Assembly: GCA_050011095.1 (NCBI GenBank)
Contig: JBEKJU010000012.1
Span: 1-39,975 of the forward strand
Direction of reading: 5' to 3'
From: JBEKJU01 sp050011095
GTDB lineage: Bacteria > Desulfobacterota > Syntrophorhabdia > Syntrophorhabdales > WCHB1-27
DNA length: 39,975 nt
Both the position numbers and the translations under genes were made by a program. Numbering within the stretch: position 1 is the first letter of the stretch; each line of letters starts with the position of its first letter. The notes below the pieces were generated by a model. That model saw only the letters and a program-made list of their open reading frames with translations, was not told the DNA's origin and ran no database searches. Below are positions 30,231 through 38,145 of the stretch, one piece after another.

Positions 30231-32290
30231 TTAACGCCTGCTTGTGTCCTTCATGTCGCCTCGCGCAAAGATGGAGGCGACGAACTGAAGCACGTCCGTC
30301 GAGCAGACCTCGCAATAACCGTAGTTCTTGATGAGCCTCGATTTCACCACGTCGATCTTTTCCTGCGTCTCCTTGTCGACCACGTTCGAGACAAGGCTCG
30401 TGAGCTTTATCGTATCCTTCTGATCTTCGAAGAGCTTGAGTTCGAGGGCCCGGTGGAGCCGTTCGTTCGCGGTGTAGTCGAAGACCTTCCCGTCGATGGC
30501 GAGGGCCCCGATATAGTTCATGATCTCCCGGCGGAAATCGTCCTTCCTGCTCTCCGGGATCTCGATCTTCTCCTCGATGGACCGCATCAGTTTTTCATTC
30601 GGCTCCTCAAGTTCCCCCGTGTACTTGTTCTTCACCTTCTCTTTCTGTGTATAGGCCTTCACATTGTCCATATAGTTCGAGCAGAGCTTCTTGATCGCGT
30701 CTTCGTCCGCCGAGATGGCCCGCTGGACCTCGTTTTTCGTGATCTCGGCGTACTCGTCCTTGACGACCGTCATCAGCTCGCGGTATTTCCTTTTCTGCTC
30801 CTCGGAGGTAATGAGGCTGTGATTGTCCAGTCCTCCCTCCAGTTCGTTCATCACCATGAAGGGATTGACGCATTCGCCCGTATCCTCCAGGACGAGGGCG
30901 TTCGATATCTTGTCCTGGATGTAACGGGGGGATATGCCCTCCATACCCTCCCTGTCCGCGTCGCCTTTCAGCTCCTTCACATTCTCCTCGGTAAAACCGG
31001 GCAGGGTCCTGCCATTGTAGAGCTTGAGTTTCTGGAGGAGCGTGAGGTTCGCCTTTTTCGGCTCCCTGAGCCTCGTCAACACCGCCCACATGGCCGCCAT
31101 CTCGACCGTATGGGGGGCAATATGCTTTCCGTGCACATGCTTCGGGCCATAGTCCTTTTCGTAGATCTTTATCTCGTCCGAGAGCCGGGTAATGTAAGGG
31201 ATGTCGATCTTGACCGTCCGGTCGCGAAGGGCCTCCATGAACTCGTTGTTCTGGAGCCTCCTGTACTCCGGCTCGTTCGTGTGGCCGATGATCACCTCAT
31301 CGATCCGGCACTGGGGAAACTTCTTCGGTTTGATAAGGTGCTCCTGAGAGGCGGAGAGGAGATCGTAGAGGAGGCCACGTCCAGCTTGAGGACTTCAACG
31401 AATTCAACCAGACCCCGGTTCGATACATTGAACTCGCCATCGAAGTTGAAGGCCCGCGGGTCCGAGTCGGAACCGTAGAGCGCGATCTTCCGGTAGTTGA
31501 TATCCCCTGTCAGCTCCGTCGAATCCTGGTTTTTTTCATCCTTCGGCTGAAAGGTCCCTATGCCGATCCTGTCCTGTTCGGAGAGGACAAGGCGGTGCAC
31601 CCTCACATGGTCGAGCACCTTGCCCAGATCGCCCTGGTATTTCTGCATGAGGTTCCTGTAGTAGAAGCGGCACGTGGGGCAGAGCTCCCCCTCGGCCAGG
31701 TTGTTGGCGCTCCCGTTCGACAGGACCCCTATACGGTTAAGGAAATCTACCCGAAGGGGTTTCGGCATGAGGTGAAGGGGCTCTTCATGCATGGGGCACG
31801 GTTCCACCACCTGACCGCGCTCGGCGTCCTCGATATGCCAGGAAAACGTGTAGAGGGCCCCTTCGGGTGTTGAAGAAAACTTCTCCAACCCTTTTTTCAA
31901 AAGGCGCACGATCGTGCTCTTCGCCGACCCGACAGGACCGTGGAGGAGGAGGATCCGTCTCTCCGTCCCATAGTGGTGCGAAGCCGACTTGAAGATGTTG
32001 ACCAGGTGCATGAGGGACCGTTCCAATCCGAAAACCGCATCCCTTCCTTCATTCCCAGGGTCTGAAAAGAAGTGGTAGCGGGTCATTTTTTCCTTGTTTT
32101 CCCAGTACTCCTCGGTTCCATACGATGTTATCAGACGGTATATCCTTTGGAACGCGTCGTTCAAGACATGGGGCGTCTCCTCGATGATCGCGAGGTAGTC
32201 CGAAAGGCTCCCCTTCCAATGAAGCGCCTGATACCCGCTTCGCTGACCATACTGATCGATGAGGGACTGTATTTCCTGCCGGCCTCCCAT
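30231..32290 (-). pseudogene. prkA: PrkA serine protein kinase / AAA+ protein, split by a -1 frameshift
   Basis: Two overlapping frames (31292-32290, 332 aa; 30231-31295, 354 aa) together give a complete ~686-residue PrkA. The first carries the AAA_PrkA domain with Walker A GPVGSAKS (residues 118-125) and a CPMHEEPLHL...CPTC cluster. It ends in non-homologous residues after VLKLDVA. The second resumes the family sequence at VIIGHTNEPEYRRLQNNEFMEALRDRT and contains the PrkA C-terminal kinase domain. Reading one base over restores LYDLLSASQEHLIKPKKFPQ, so one base is missing near 31371-31374 in the GAGGAGG tract. The start ATG at 32290 has AGGAGGTGACAGG in front. This is either a real mutation or an assembly or sequencing error. 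Re-initiation at the GTG 31295 is possible but would give two half proteins. Confidence 0.85.
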
Positions 32291-32320
32291 CCTGTCACCT
32301 CCTATCTGTTGCTCAAAGAG

Positions 32321-32349
32321 AATATTGTGGTAACTGCACCGGTTGTCAA
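32321..32349 (-). promoter_or_regulatory. Promoter of the prkA-yeaH-spoVR operon
   Basis: On the minus strand TTGACA (32344-32349), a 17-bp spacer and AATATT (32321-32326). It lies about 30 bases before the prkA ATG. Confidence 0.5.
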
Positions 32350-32399
32350 GTCCGGTTGACCTCCGCCTTCCCCAATAAATTACCTATAATATAATAGGC

Positions 32400-32724
32400 T
32401 TACTGGCCAATCAATGTTATACCCCCGCCGTACCTTAGAGGCAAGAGTTATTTTGTATGGCCCTCTTCGGCTTAATCGGAAAGGTCACCTCTTGCTCCGC
32501 TGCGTGCAACCTTTCTTCATCCCTTTGGTGTAACCCGGCCGCCTCCACCGGTTTCAGTTGCCTTGGTGATGCGTGTCCACGGAAGGTGCCGTGCTGCCAG
32601 GGATGGGGCAGGATGGTTGCGAATCGGGATAGGAAGTGAGAGGGTCGCCACGGCTGGCGGCCGAGGCGCGAGAATCGCCTCGGCCGAATCCGCCGCGGGG
32701 TCTGCATCTTGCCGCGGAGGGACT
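32400..32724. other. Intergenic region with a GC-rich hairpin
   Basis: No supported gene. GGCCGAGGCG (32659-32668), loop CGAGAAT, CGCCTCGGCC (32676-32685) is a perfect 10-bp stem 40 bases past the UBP zinc-finger stop. It may be the terminator of that minus-strand gene, although no T tract follows. An AT-rich palindromic stretch (CCTATAATATAATAGG, 32383-32398) lies just before this region. Confidence 0.45.
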
Positions 32725-32985
32725 TCAGGCCGTCGTTGCGTCCACGTAGCAGTAGCGCCAGTCCTCGCCCGGCTCCACCGACCTGATCACTTCGTGGCCG
32801 GTCTTCCGGTAGTGCCCGGTCGCGTGCTTGCCGATTGACGAGTCGCAGCAGCCCACGTGACCGCACACGAGGCACTTGCGCAGGTGCACCCACGACTGGC
32901 CGATCTTCAGGCACTCCTCGCATCCCCCGGTGGCTGCCTTGGGCTCGGGCACCGGAACGCTCTTCATGTGAATACATGTCGACAT
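32725..32985 (-). CDS. UBP-type zinc-finger protein
   Basis: An 86-residue single-domain zf-UBP protein. The Cys/His pattern is complete: Cys4-x-His6, GCEEC (Cys22, Cys25), CLVCGHVGCCD (Cys38, Cys41, Cys46) and His54, His58, His64, which could bind three zinc ions. In eukaryotes this fold binds the free C-terminus of ubiquitin. Bacterial stand-alone copies have no established role, though a C-terminal-peptide reader is conceivable. I chose ATG 32985 because AAGGAG precedes it at seven bases; the frame to 33015 is too long. The DUF5996 gene lies 72 bp upstream in the same direction. Both families are common in actinobacteria, so the pair may be transferred. Confidence 0.86.
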   Translation of the reverse strand: MSTCIHMKSVPVPEPKAATGGCEECLKIGQSWVHLRKCLVCGHVGCCDSSIGKHATGHYRKTGHEVIRSVEPGEDWRYCYVDATTA

Positions 32986-33057
32986 CGGTTTCTCCTTAGG
33001 GCTTGCCCTTATCATGGGATGAAGTTTACCTTTTCCGCCGCATTAGGCGAACCGTCT

Positions 33058-33978
33058 CTATTTACGCGGCGGGGGCACGGGTTTCTTGTAGGTGAACGCC
33101 TCCGCATCCCATCCGCCGAGGGTGGTCGCGACACCGTACACGCCATCGAGGAAGGCGAGGATCGCCTGACGGGGATCGCGGCTTGTGCGAACGGCCTCGT
33201 AAGGCATCACCCACTCACCCATCGCCTCGACCCACCCCGCCTGCTCGGGCGCGATCGGGGCGCTCTCGCACCCATCCGGCCGTGGGACGAGGTAGCCGTA
33301 AAAACCGGGATATGGGGCGCTGTCGTCGCCGGGCCAGAAGCCGGCGTTCATGTGTTCGGCATCGAGGTCGTAGCGCATGATGTAGCCCTGGTCGCCCGGC
33401 GCCTTTTCATGCTTTCCCGTGAACAGCAGTAAGGCGAAGTCGCAGCCGCCCCACCAGAACTGCACGCCGCTGCGGCCGAAGAACCGCGAGCGGAACTCCT
33501 CGAAGACCGAGTCGACCGAGGCGAGAACCCTTAAGAAGCGCTGCGCGTCCCCGGCGACCATCGTGCAGTCGTGTCTGTTCTCCGAGAATGGTGTGGTGTC
33601 GGGGACCTCCTGGGGCTTCTCCCAGATATCGAGGTGGAGGTCCAGACCGGCGAGGGCGTCCCGGAAATCCGACCAGATGTCGGCGACGCAGCGGTGGGCG
33701 CCGAGCGATACGGTCGCTTCGCGGCCGTCGCTCACGCGGATCCAGATGGCGCTGCCATATACGTCGATACCCATCGATACAATGTCCGTGCCGTGCGGCA
33801 TCGCAGCGGTGGTGAATCCCCGGCCGTCCAGATACAGGCAGGTGTTGAGCCACTCCGGCTGGGGTGGCGCGAGCGCCAGCCTCGCTTTGCCGATCATCTG
33901 GCTGCACAGGTGGAGCGTCTTCTTCGTGGGCATCCACGCCTCGTACGGAAGGGCGGGCCATGCGTCGTGGGTCATCAT
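33058..33978 (-). CDS. DUF5996 family protein
   Basis: A 306-residue soluble protein with the DUF5996 pattern: WPALPYEAWMPTKKTLHLCSQMIGKARLALAPPQPEW split near the N-terminus, then VSLGAHRCVADIWSDFRDALAGL, the VQFWWGGCDFALLLFTGK block, an AGFWPGD segment and PYEAVRTSRDPRQAILAFLDGVYG at the end. It is rich in Trp and aromatic residues. Function is unknown for the family. Start ATG 33978 is supported by AAGGAGATAAC. The longer open frame to 34209 is low-complexity read-through. The last residues, PVPPPRK, are disordered. Confidence 0.86.
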   Translation of the reverse strand: MMTHDAWPALPYEAWMPTKKTLHLCSQMIGKARLALAPPQPEWLNTCLYLDGRGFTTAAMPHGTDIVSMGIDVYGSAIWIRVSDGREATVSLGAHRCVADIWSDFRDALAGLDLHLDIWEKPQEVPDTTPFSENRHDCTMVAGDAQRFLRVLASVDSVFEEFRSRFFGRSGVQFWWGGCDFALLLFTGKHEKAPGDQGYIMRYDLDAEHMNAGFWPGDDSAPYPGFYGYLVPRPDGCESAPIAPEQAGWVEAMGEWVMPYEAVRTSRDPRQAILAFLDGVYGVATTLGGWDAEAFTYKKPVPPPRK

Positions 33979-34266
33979 GTTATCTCCTTGATAATCATAA
34001 TTATAAGGATGCCTTGAGGGCATTTCCAGGTATGGCAGGGATGCGACGCCCGGCGCGCGGCCGCGATGATGATGTCGTTGCTCGGAAAAAGGTGGTTCAT
34101 CGATTCCATGGTGCTCATGTCCCCGGAACGGCGGCCGCAGGTGACCGCCGCCTGGTACCCTCCGGGTGTTACCCGCGCCGAAGGCGTGGGTGGTGGCGAA
34201 GATAAGCAACCAGGTTTACGGTGGAAGGGAAGGCATGTCAACGCCTTCGGAACGCATTGAAAACCC
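33979..34266. other. Divergent intergenic region between DUF5996 gene and tex
   Basis: About 290 bp with no gene I can support. The 33985-34010 stretch is AT-rich (ATAATCATAATTATAAGG) and may hold the DUF5996 promoter. A GC-rich block follows at 34120-34200. Confidence 0.35.
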
Positions 34267-34295
34267 TTGACAAGGGAGCGTTTCTACCGTTCAAT
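34267..34295 (+). promoter_or_regulatory. Promoter of tex
   Basis: TTGACA (34267-34272), 17 bp, TTCAAT (34290-34295). It overlaps the 5' end of the longest open frame, so tex must start at 34309 or later. Confidence 0.45.
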
Positions 34296-34308
34296 TATCG
34301 CATCGACC

Positions 34309-36510
34309 ATGGGAAATGCGGATGAGACGGGAAGCAAGGGGGAGAGGTTGACAGACGAGCGGCACTTTTCCAGGATCGCCGAAAACCTCCACCTGTTGAT
34401 CGGTCAGGTGAGGGCAGCCGCGGCCCTCCTTGACGGAGGGGCGACGATACCCTTCATCGCGCGGTATAGAAAGGAGGCGACAGGGTCTCTCGACGAAGTG
34501 GCGGTCGCGGCCATCCGTGACTCCCTCGAGGCCATGAGAGAACTCGACAAACGGCGCGAGAGCATCCTGAAGAGCCTGGAGGAGAGCGGGAACCTGACCG
34601 ATGAGCTTAAGGGGAGGATCGTCGGCGCGGAGACACAGTCGATACTCGAAGACCTTTATCTCCCCTATAGACCCAAGAGGCGCACTAGGGCGGCCGTCGC
34701 CAGGGAAAAGGGACTGGAGCCCCTGGCCGAGCGGATTTTTTCCCAGGAAGGATTCGATGTCGGGAAGGAAGCGGCCCTCTTCCTGGATACGGAGAAGGGC
34801 GTTGCCTCGGTGGAAGAGGCCCTTTTAGGGGCGCGCGACATCATTGCCGAATGGATCAACGAGGATGAACGGGTAAGGGCACGGATGCGGATGTTCTTCG
34901 CCGAAAAAGGGGAGTTCCGGTCGCGGGTGGCCGCGGGCAAGGAAGAGGAAGGCGCGAAGTTCAGCGACTATTTCGACTGGACCGAACGGGCCGCGAAGGC
35001 GCCTTCCCATCGCGTTCTGGCCATGAGGCGGGGGGAGGGCGAAGGCGTCCTCATCCTCCATGTGAGGCCGCCGGACGACGAGGGTCTTACCCTCCTGGAA
35101 GGTCTGGTCCTGAAAGGGGATAATGAGGCGTCACAGCAGGTGAAACCGGCCCTTCATGACGCATACAAAAGGCTGCTTGCGCCTTCGATGGAGACGGAGA
35201 TGAGACTGGAGACCAAGAAAAGGGCGGACCAGGAGGCGATCAGACTCTTCAACGAGAACCTGAGGCAGCTTCTCCTCGCGCCTCCCCTCGGCCAGAAGAG
35301 CGTCATGGCCATCGACCCCGGATTCCGGACGGGGTGCAAGGTCGTCTGCCTCGACGGGCAGGGAAAGCTTCTCCACACCGAGACCATCTATCCCCACAAT
35401 GTGTCGGGGGAAGCCGCGGCGGGGCACAAGGTGACGGAGCTTTGCCGGCTATACGCGGTACGGGCTATCGCGATCGGGAATGGAACGGCGGGGAGGGAAA
35501 CGGAGGTCTTCATCAGGCGGCTAGACCTCCCCCGGGATATCCAGATCGTCATGGTGAATGAAAGCGGCGCGTCGGTCTACTCGGCCTCTGTTGCGGCCAG
35601 AGAGGAGTTTCCCGACCAGGATGTGACAATACGGGGGGCCGTTTCCATCGGGAGGCGCCTCATAGACCCGCTCGCGGAGCTTGTCAAGATCGATCCCAAA
35701 TCGATAGGGGTCGGGCAGTATCAGCACGACGTGGACCAGAGGATGCTGAAAACGGGCCTCGACGACACCGTCGGGAGCTGCGTGAACTGGGTCGGCGTGG
35801 AGGTCAATACGGCGAGTAAGGAGCTTCTCACCTACGTCTCCGGTCTGGGGCCTCAGCTCGTCGGAAATATTGTGGCCTACAGGAACGAGCACGGGCCTTT
35901 CAGGGGAAGGGGAGACCTCAAGAAAGTGCCGAAGCTGGGTCCCAGGGCCTTTGAGCAGGCAGCAGGCTTCCTGCGGATCAGGGATGGGGAAAACCCCCTT
36001 GACCAGACGGCCGTCCATCCGGAAAGCTACCATGTGGTAGAGGGCATGGCACGGGACCTCAACGCTTCCGTTTCCGAGCTGATCAGGGATGCGCGCCTGC
36101 GGGACCGCATCGATCCCCAGGCGTACGTGACGGAACGAACGGGCCTGCCCACATTGAAGGATATCCTTTCCGAGCTGGCAAAGCCCGGAAGGGACCCGCG
36201 CGACAGCTTCGAGGCCATGACCTTCGCCGAAGGAGTGGAGAAAATCGAGGACGTGAGGCCGGGCATGCAGCTTGCCGGGATTGTCACCAATATCACCGGG
36301 TTCGGCGCATTCGTCGACATCGGCGTCCACCAGGACGGGCTCGTCCATATAAGCCAACTGGCCGACAGATACGTGAAAAATCCCGCGGATGTGGTGAAGG
36401 TGCATGAAAAGGTCATGGTGACGGTCCTCGACGTGGACGTGAAGAGGAAGAGGATATCCCTCTCCATGAAGAAGACGCAGGGACAGCCCGCGCGGCATGG
36501 CGGGGATTGA
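34309..36510 (+). CDS. tex: Tex family RNA-binding transcription accessory protein
   Basis: Conserved nucleic-acid-binding protein linked to transcription and stress tolerance. About 733 residues carry the full Tex layout: helical N-terminal domain (GGATIPFIARYRKEATGSLDE, SILEDLYLPYRPKRRTRA), a YqgF-like RNase H fold (SVMAIDPGFRTGCKVVCLDG), tandem helix-hairpin-helix motifs (GLGPQLVGNIVAYRNEHGPF, LKKVPKLGPRAFEQAAGFLRI) and a C-terminal S1 domain (~650-722, GIVTNITGFGAFVDIGVHQDGLVHISQ). I place the start at ATG 34309. A TTG at 34348 with AAGGGGG in front aligns better with E. coli Tex and is a real alternative (720 aa). The frame to 34267 overlaps the promoter. Confidence 0.95.
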   Translation: MGNADETGSKGERLTDERHFSRIAENLHLLIGQVRAAAALLDGGATIPFIARYRKEATGSLDEVAVAAIRDSLEAMRELDKRRESILKSLEESGNLTDELKGRIVGAETQSILEDLYLPYRPKRRTRAAVAREKGLEPLAERIFSQEGFDVGKEAALFLDTEKGVASVEEALLGARDIIAEWINEDERVRARMRMFFAEKGEFRSRVAAGKEEEGAKFSDYFDWTERAAKAPSHRVLAMRRGEGEGVLILHVRPPDDEGLTLLEGLVLKGDNEASQQVKPALHDAYKRLLAPSMETEMRLETKKRADQEAIRLFNENLRQLLLAPPLGQKSVMAIDPGFRTGCKVVCLDGQGKLLHTETIYPHNVSGEAAAGHKVTELCRLYAVRAIAIGNGTAGRETEVFIRRLDLPRDIQIVMVNESGASVYSASVAAREEFPDQDVTIRGAVSIGRRLIDPLAELVKIDPKSIGVGQYQHDVDQRMLKTGLDDTVGSCVNWVGVEVNTASKELLTYVSGLGPQLVGNIVAYRNEHGPFRGRGDLKKVPKLGPRAFEQAAGFLRIRDGENPLDQTAVHPESYHVVEGMARDLNASVSELIRDARLRDRIDPQAYVTERTGLPTLKDILSELAKPGRDPRDSFEAMTFAEGVEKIEDVRPGMQLAGIVTNITGFGAFVDIGVHQDGLVHISQLADRYVKNPADVVKVHEKVMVTVLDVDVKRKRISLSMKKTQGQPARHGGD

Positions 36511-36567
36511 TCGTACCCGCGTTTCGCAAAGGGAGAGCCGCAAGCGTCACGAGCCGGAAGGTATGCG

Positions 36568-37179
36568 ATGAAAGACAGCATCTATGTCTGGTTTGATACG
36601 GAGTACTCTCAGATCGAGCTTGAAGCCGCGGTACTTCTGCAAGTCGCCGCCGTCATCACGGACACGTCGCTTCGACGGGTAGTGCCGAAGGAGCAGGACG
36701 TGCGCCTTGCAATCCGGCTGCCTCAGGGGGCCGTGGTGAGCGCCTGGGTCGAGCGGAATCTGCCGGGCCTCCTGAAGGTCTGCCGATCACCTGACGCGGT
36801 GGATGTGGCGGAAGCGGACGATAGGCTCTCCGCCTACGTGGATGCCGTGGAACGGCCGCGAACCGGTCGCAGGCACGACCAACCGATGCTGGCGGGAAAC
36901 AGTATCCACGCGGACTGGTGGTTCGTTCGCCGTTTCCTCCCCCATTTTCTGAGCCGCCTCCATTACCGTCAGCTCGACGTGACCGCCTTCAAGCTGGAAT
37001 GGAAGCGACTCCATCGGGACGCGGAATTTCAAAAGGAGAACCAGGAGATGATACGCGCCTATTTCCCCGAGGCGGCCTCTCCCGGCTCAGCCTTGCGTCA
37101 TGACGCCTATTATGACGTGGAGGCCTCTATTGCCGAGCTCGCCTTCTACAGGAGGCATCTTATCCGCGAGGAGGAATAG
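36568..37179 (+). CDS. Oligoribonuclease-like DEDDh 3'-5' exonuclease
   Basis: A 203-residue protein resembling Orn. The DEDDh residues can be placed: Exo I is WFDTEYSQIE (Asp and Glu, where Orn has DLE). Exo II is GNSIHADWWFVRRFLP, followed by the Orn-like FLSRLHYRQLDVTAFK. Exo III is RHDAYYDVEASIAELAFYRRH, with His and Asp spaced as in the Orn HxAxxD. Orn degrades 2-5 nt RNA and pGpG. Here the protein is about 20 residues longer, and Exo I reads DTE, so exact substrate preference is open. GGAAGG lies about eight bases before the ATG. It follows tex by 57 bp and may share its transcript, an RNA-metabolism pairing. Confidence 0.82.
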   Translation: MKDSIYVWFDTEYSQIELEAAVLLQVAAVITDTSLRRVVPKEQDVRLAIRLPQGAVVSAWVERNLPGLLKVCRSPDAVDVAEADDRLSAYVDAVERPRTGRRHDQPMLAGNSIHADWWFVRRFLPHFLSRLHYRQLDVTAFKLEWKRLHRDAEFQKENQEMIRAYFPEAASPGSALRHDAYYDVEASIAELAFYRRHLIREEE

Positions 37180-37204
37180 TCGCCCAACCGTACCACCCGG
37201 ACCA

Positions 37205-37630
37205 TTACGACCCCGGCCCCTCATGCCCTCCCGGCGTCTCTTTTCGCGATACGGCACACCTCGATCCGGACGGACACCGGGTGAGACAGAATTCCAGGGG
37301 CGCCTTCTCCCCGATCAGCACGCCCCACTGTCGCGATGTCATCGCATCGCCGTAGGATATTCCTAGCCCTTTCAGGATAAGGGCGTCCCATTTCCTGACG
37401 GCCTCCTCGTTTCCCTGGGGATGTTCGCAGCGGTCGCCCCGGCAATGGGGACAGGTGCGGCAGAGCCGGTCGATGCCCTGGGCAACATGAATCAGGGTTC
37501 CACTCTCCGGTCGGACGGCATCCCTTATCCTTTGCTCGGCCTCCTGGAATTCCCCTTTCCGTTCCGGGAATTCGACCTGCAAGAACCGCATGCAAAATAT
37601 GTGGTGCGGACGAAGTGTCATGGTTTTCAT
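37205..37630 (-). CDS. DUF1284 family metal-binding protein
   Basis: A 141-residue protein beginning MKTMTLRPHHIFCMRFLQ, the characteristic DUF1284 opening (LRPHH-x-x-C). A cysteine-rich block, LCRTCPHCRGDRCEHPQGNE, probably binds iron-sulfur or zinc, and a second Cys pair lies near the end (FCLTRCPSGSRC). The family is found mainly in anaerobes and has no assigned function. I chose ATG 37630, with GGTGAG just upstream. The open frame to 37969 is an antisense read-through of the next gene. It lies 23 bp downstream of the truncated Fe-S oxidoreductase, in the same direction. Confidence 0.85.
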   Translation of the reverse strand: MKTMTLRPHHIFCMRFLQVEFPERKGEFQEAEQRIRDAVRPESGTLIHVAQGIDRLCRTCPHCRGDRCEHPQGNEEAVRKWDALILKGLGISYGDAMTSRQWGVLIGEKAPLEFCLTRCPSGSRCAVSRKETPGGHEGPGS

Positions 37631-37653
37631 AAGGCTCACCAATCGATATCCCC

Positions 37654-38031
37654 CTACTCCACCAGCTCCAGCAGATGGTGCACCTTCTGGGGCATCCTGT
37701 TGTGCAGGACATTGTCGATGAGGTTTATCATGCAACCGGGGCATGCGGTCACCACGATGTCCGCCCCTGTAGCTTTTATGCCGTCCATCTTCTTTGCCGC
37801 GATCTTCTTGGTGATGTCGTAGTGGTAGACGCTGAAGGAGCCCCCCATGCCGCAGCAGAGGTCGGCGTTGGGCATCTCCACGTACTTTATGCCTGAAAGG
37901 GCCTTGAGGATCGCCCTGGGCTGGTCCTTGATGTTCTGATACCTCACGAGGTGGCAGGGATCGTGCCACGTGACGGTCTTGCTCTTGAACTCCGGTCTCA
38001 GGGTGAACTCCTTGATCTTGAGGACGTCCAT
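37654..38031 (-). CDS. CCG-domain Fe-S oxidoreductase, C-terminal fragment (5'-truncated)
   Basis: Only the second CCG (cysteine-rich) domain of a GlcF/HdrD-type protein is present: TVTWHDPCHLVRYQNIKDQPR, MPNADLCCGMGGSF and VVTACPGCMINL in 125 residues. Full-length relatives of ~400 residues have two 4Fe-4S ferredoxin motifs and a first CCG domain, and none is found upstream. In-frame residues before the ATG (FKPKFL) still fit the family, so the ATG at 38031 is internal. The frame closes at a TGA near 38120, in the gap before the acyl-CoA ligase. The gene therefore seems to have lost its first two thirds. It would otherwise pass electrons between a dehydrogenase and a membrane or flavin carrier, as expected beside an acyl-CoA ligase. 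Confidence 0.75.
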   Translation of the reverse strand: MDVLKIKEFTLRPEFKSKTVTWHDPCHLVRYQNIKDQPRAILKALSGIKYVEMPNADLCCGMGGSFSVYHYDITKKIAAKKMDGIKATGADIVVTACPGCMINLIDNVLHNRMPQKVHHLLELVE

Positions 38032-38145
38032 GAGGAACTTCGGTTTAAAGGCGGTGGGAGGCCGCGTGCCCCTCGCATGCAGCCTCCCCGCGATCCGCCA
38101 CGGTCATGCGGCGGTATCCCACCATGCCCCATGCCCTGTTTTGCG

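Noticed and set aside
31292..31295. Two separate genes with an ATGA-like overlap instead of a broken prkA
   Set aside because: The tail of the first frame is not PrkA-like, and a shift of one base restores the exact missing family sequence.
33979..34209. N-terminal extension of the DUF5996 protein to 383 residues
   Set aside because: A strong Shine-Dalgarno sequence (AAGGAGATAAC) sits before the ATG at 33978, and the upstream residues are low in complexity without family similarity.
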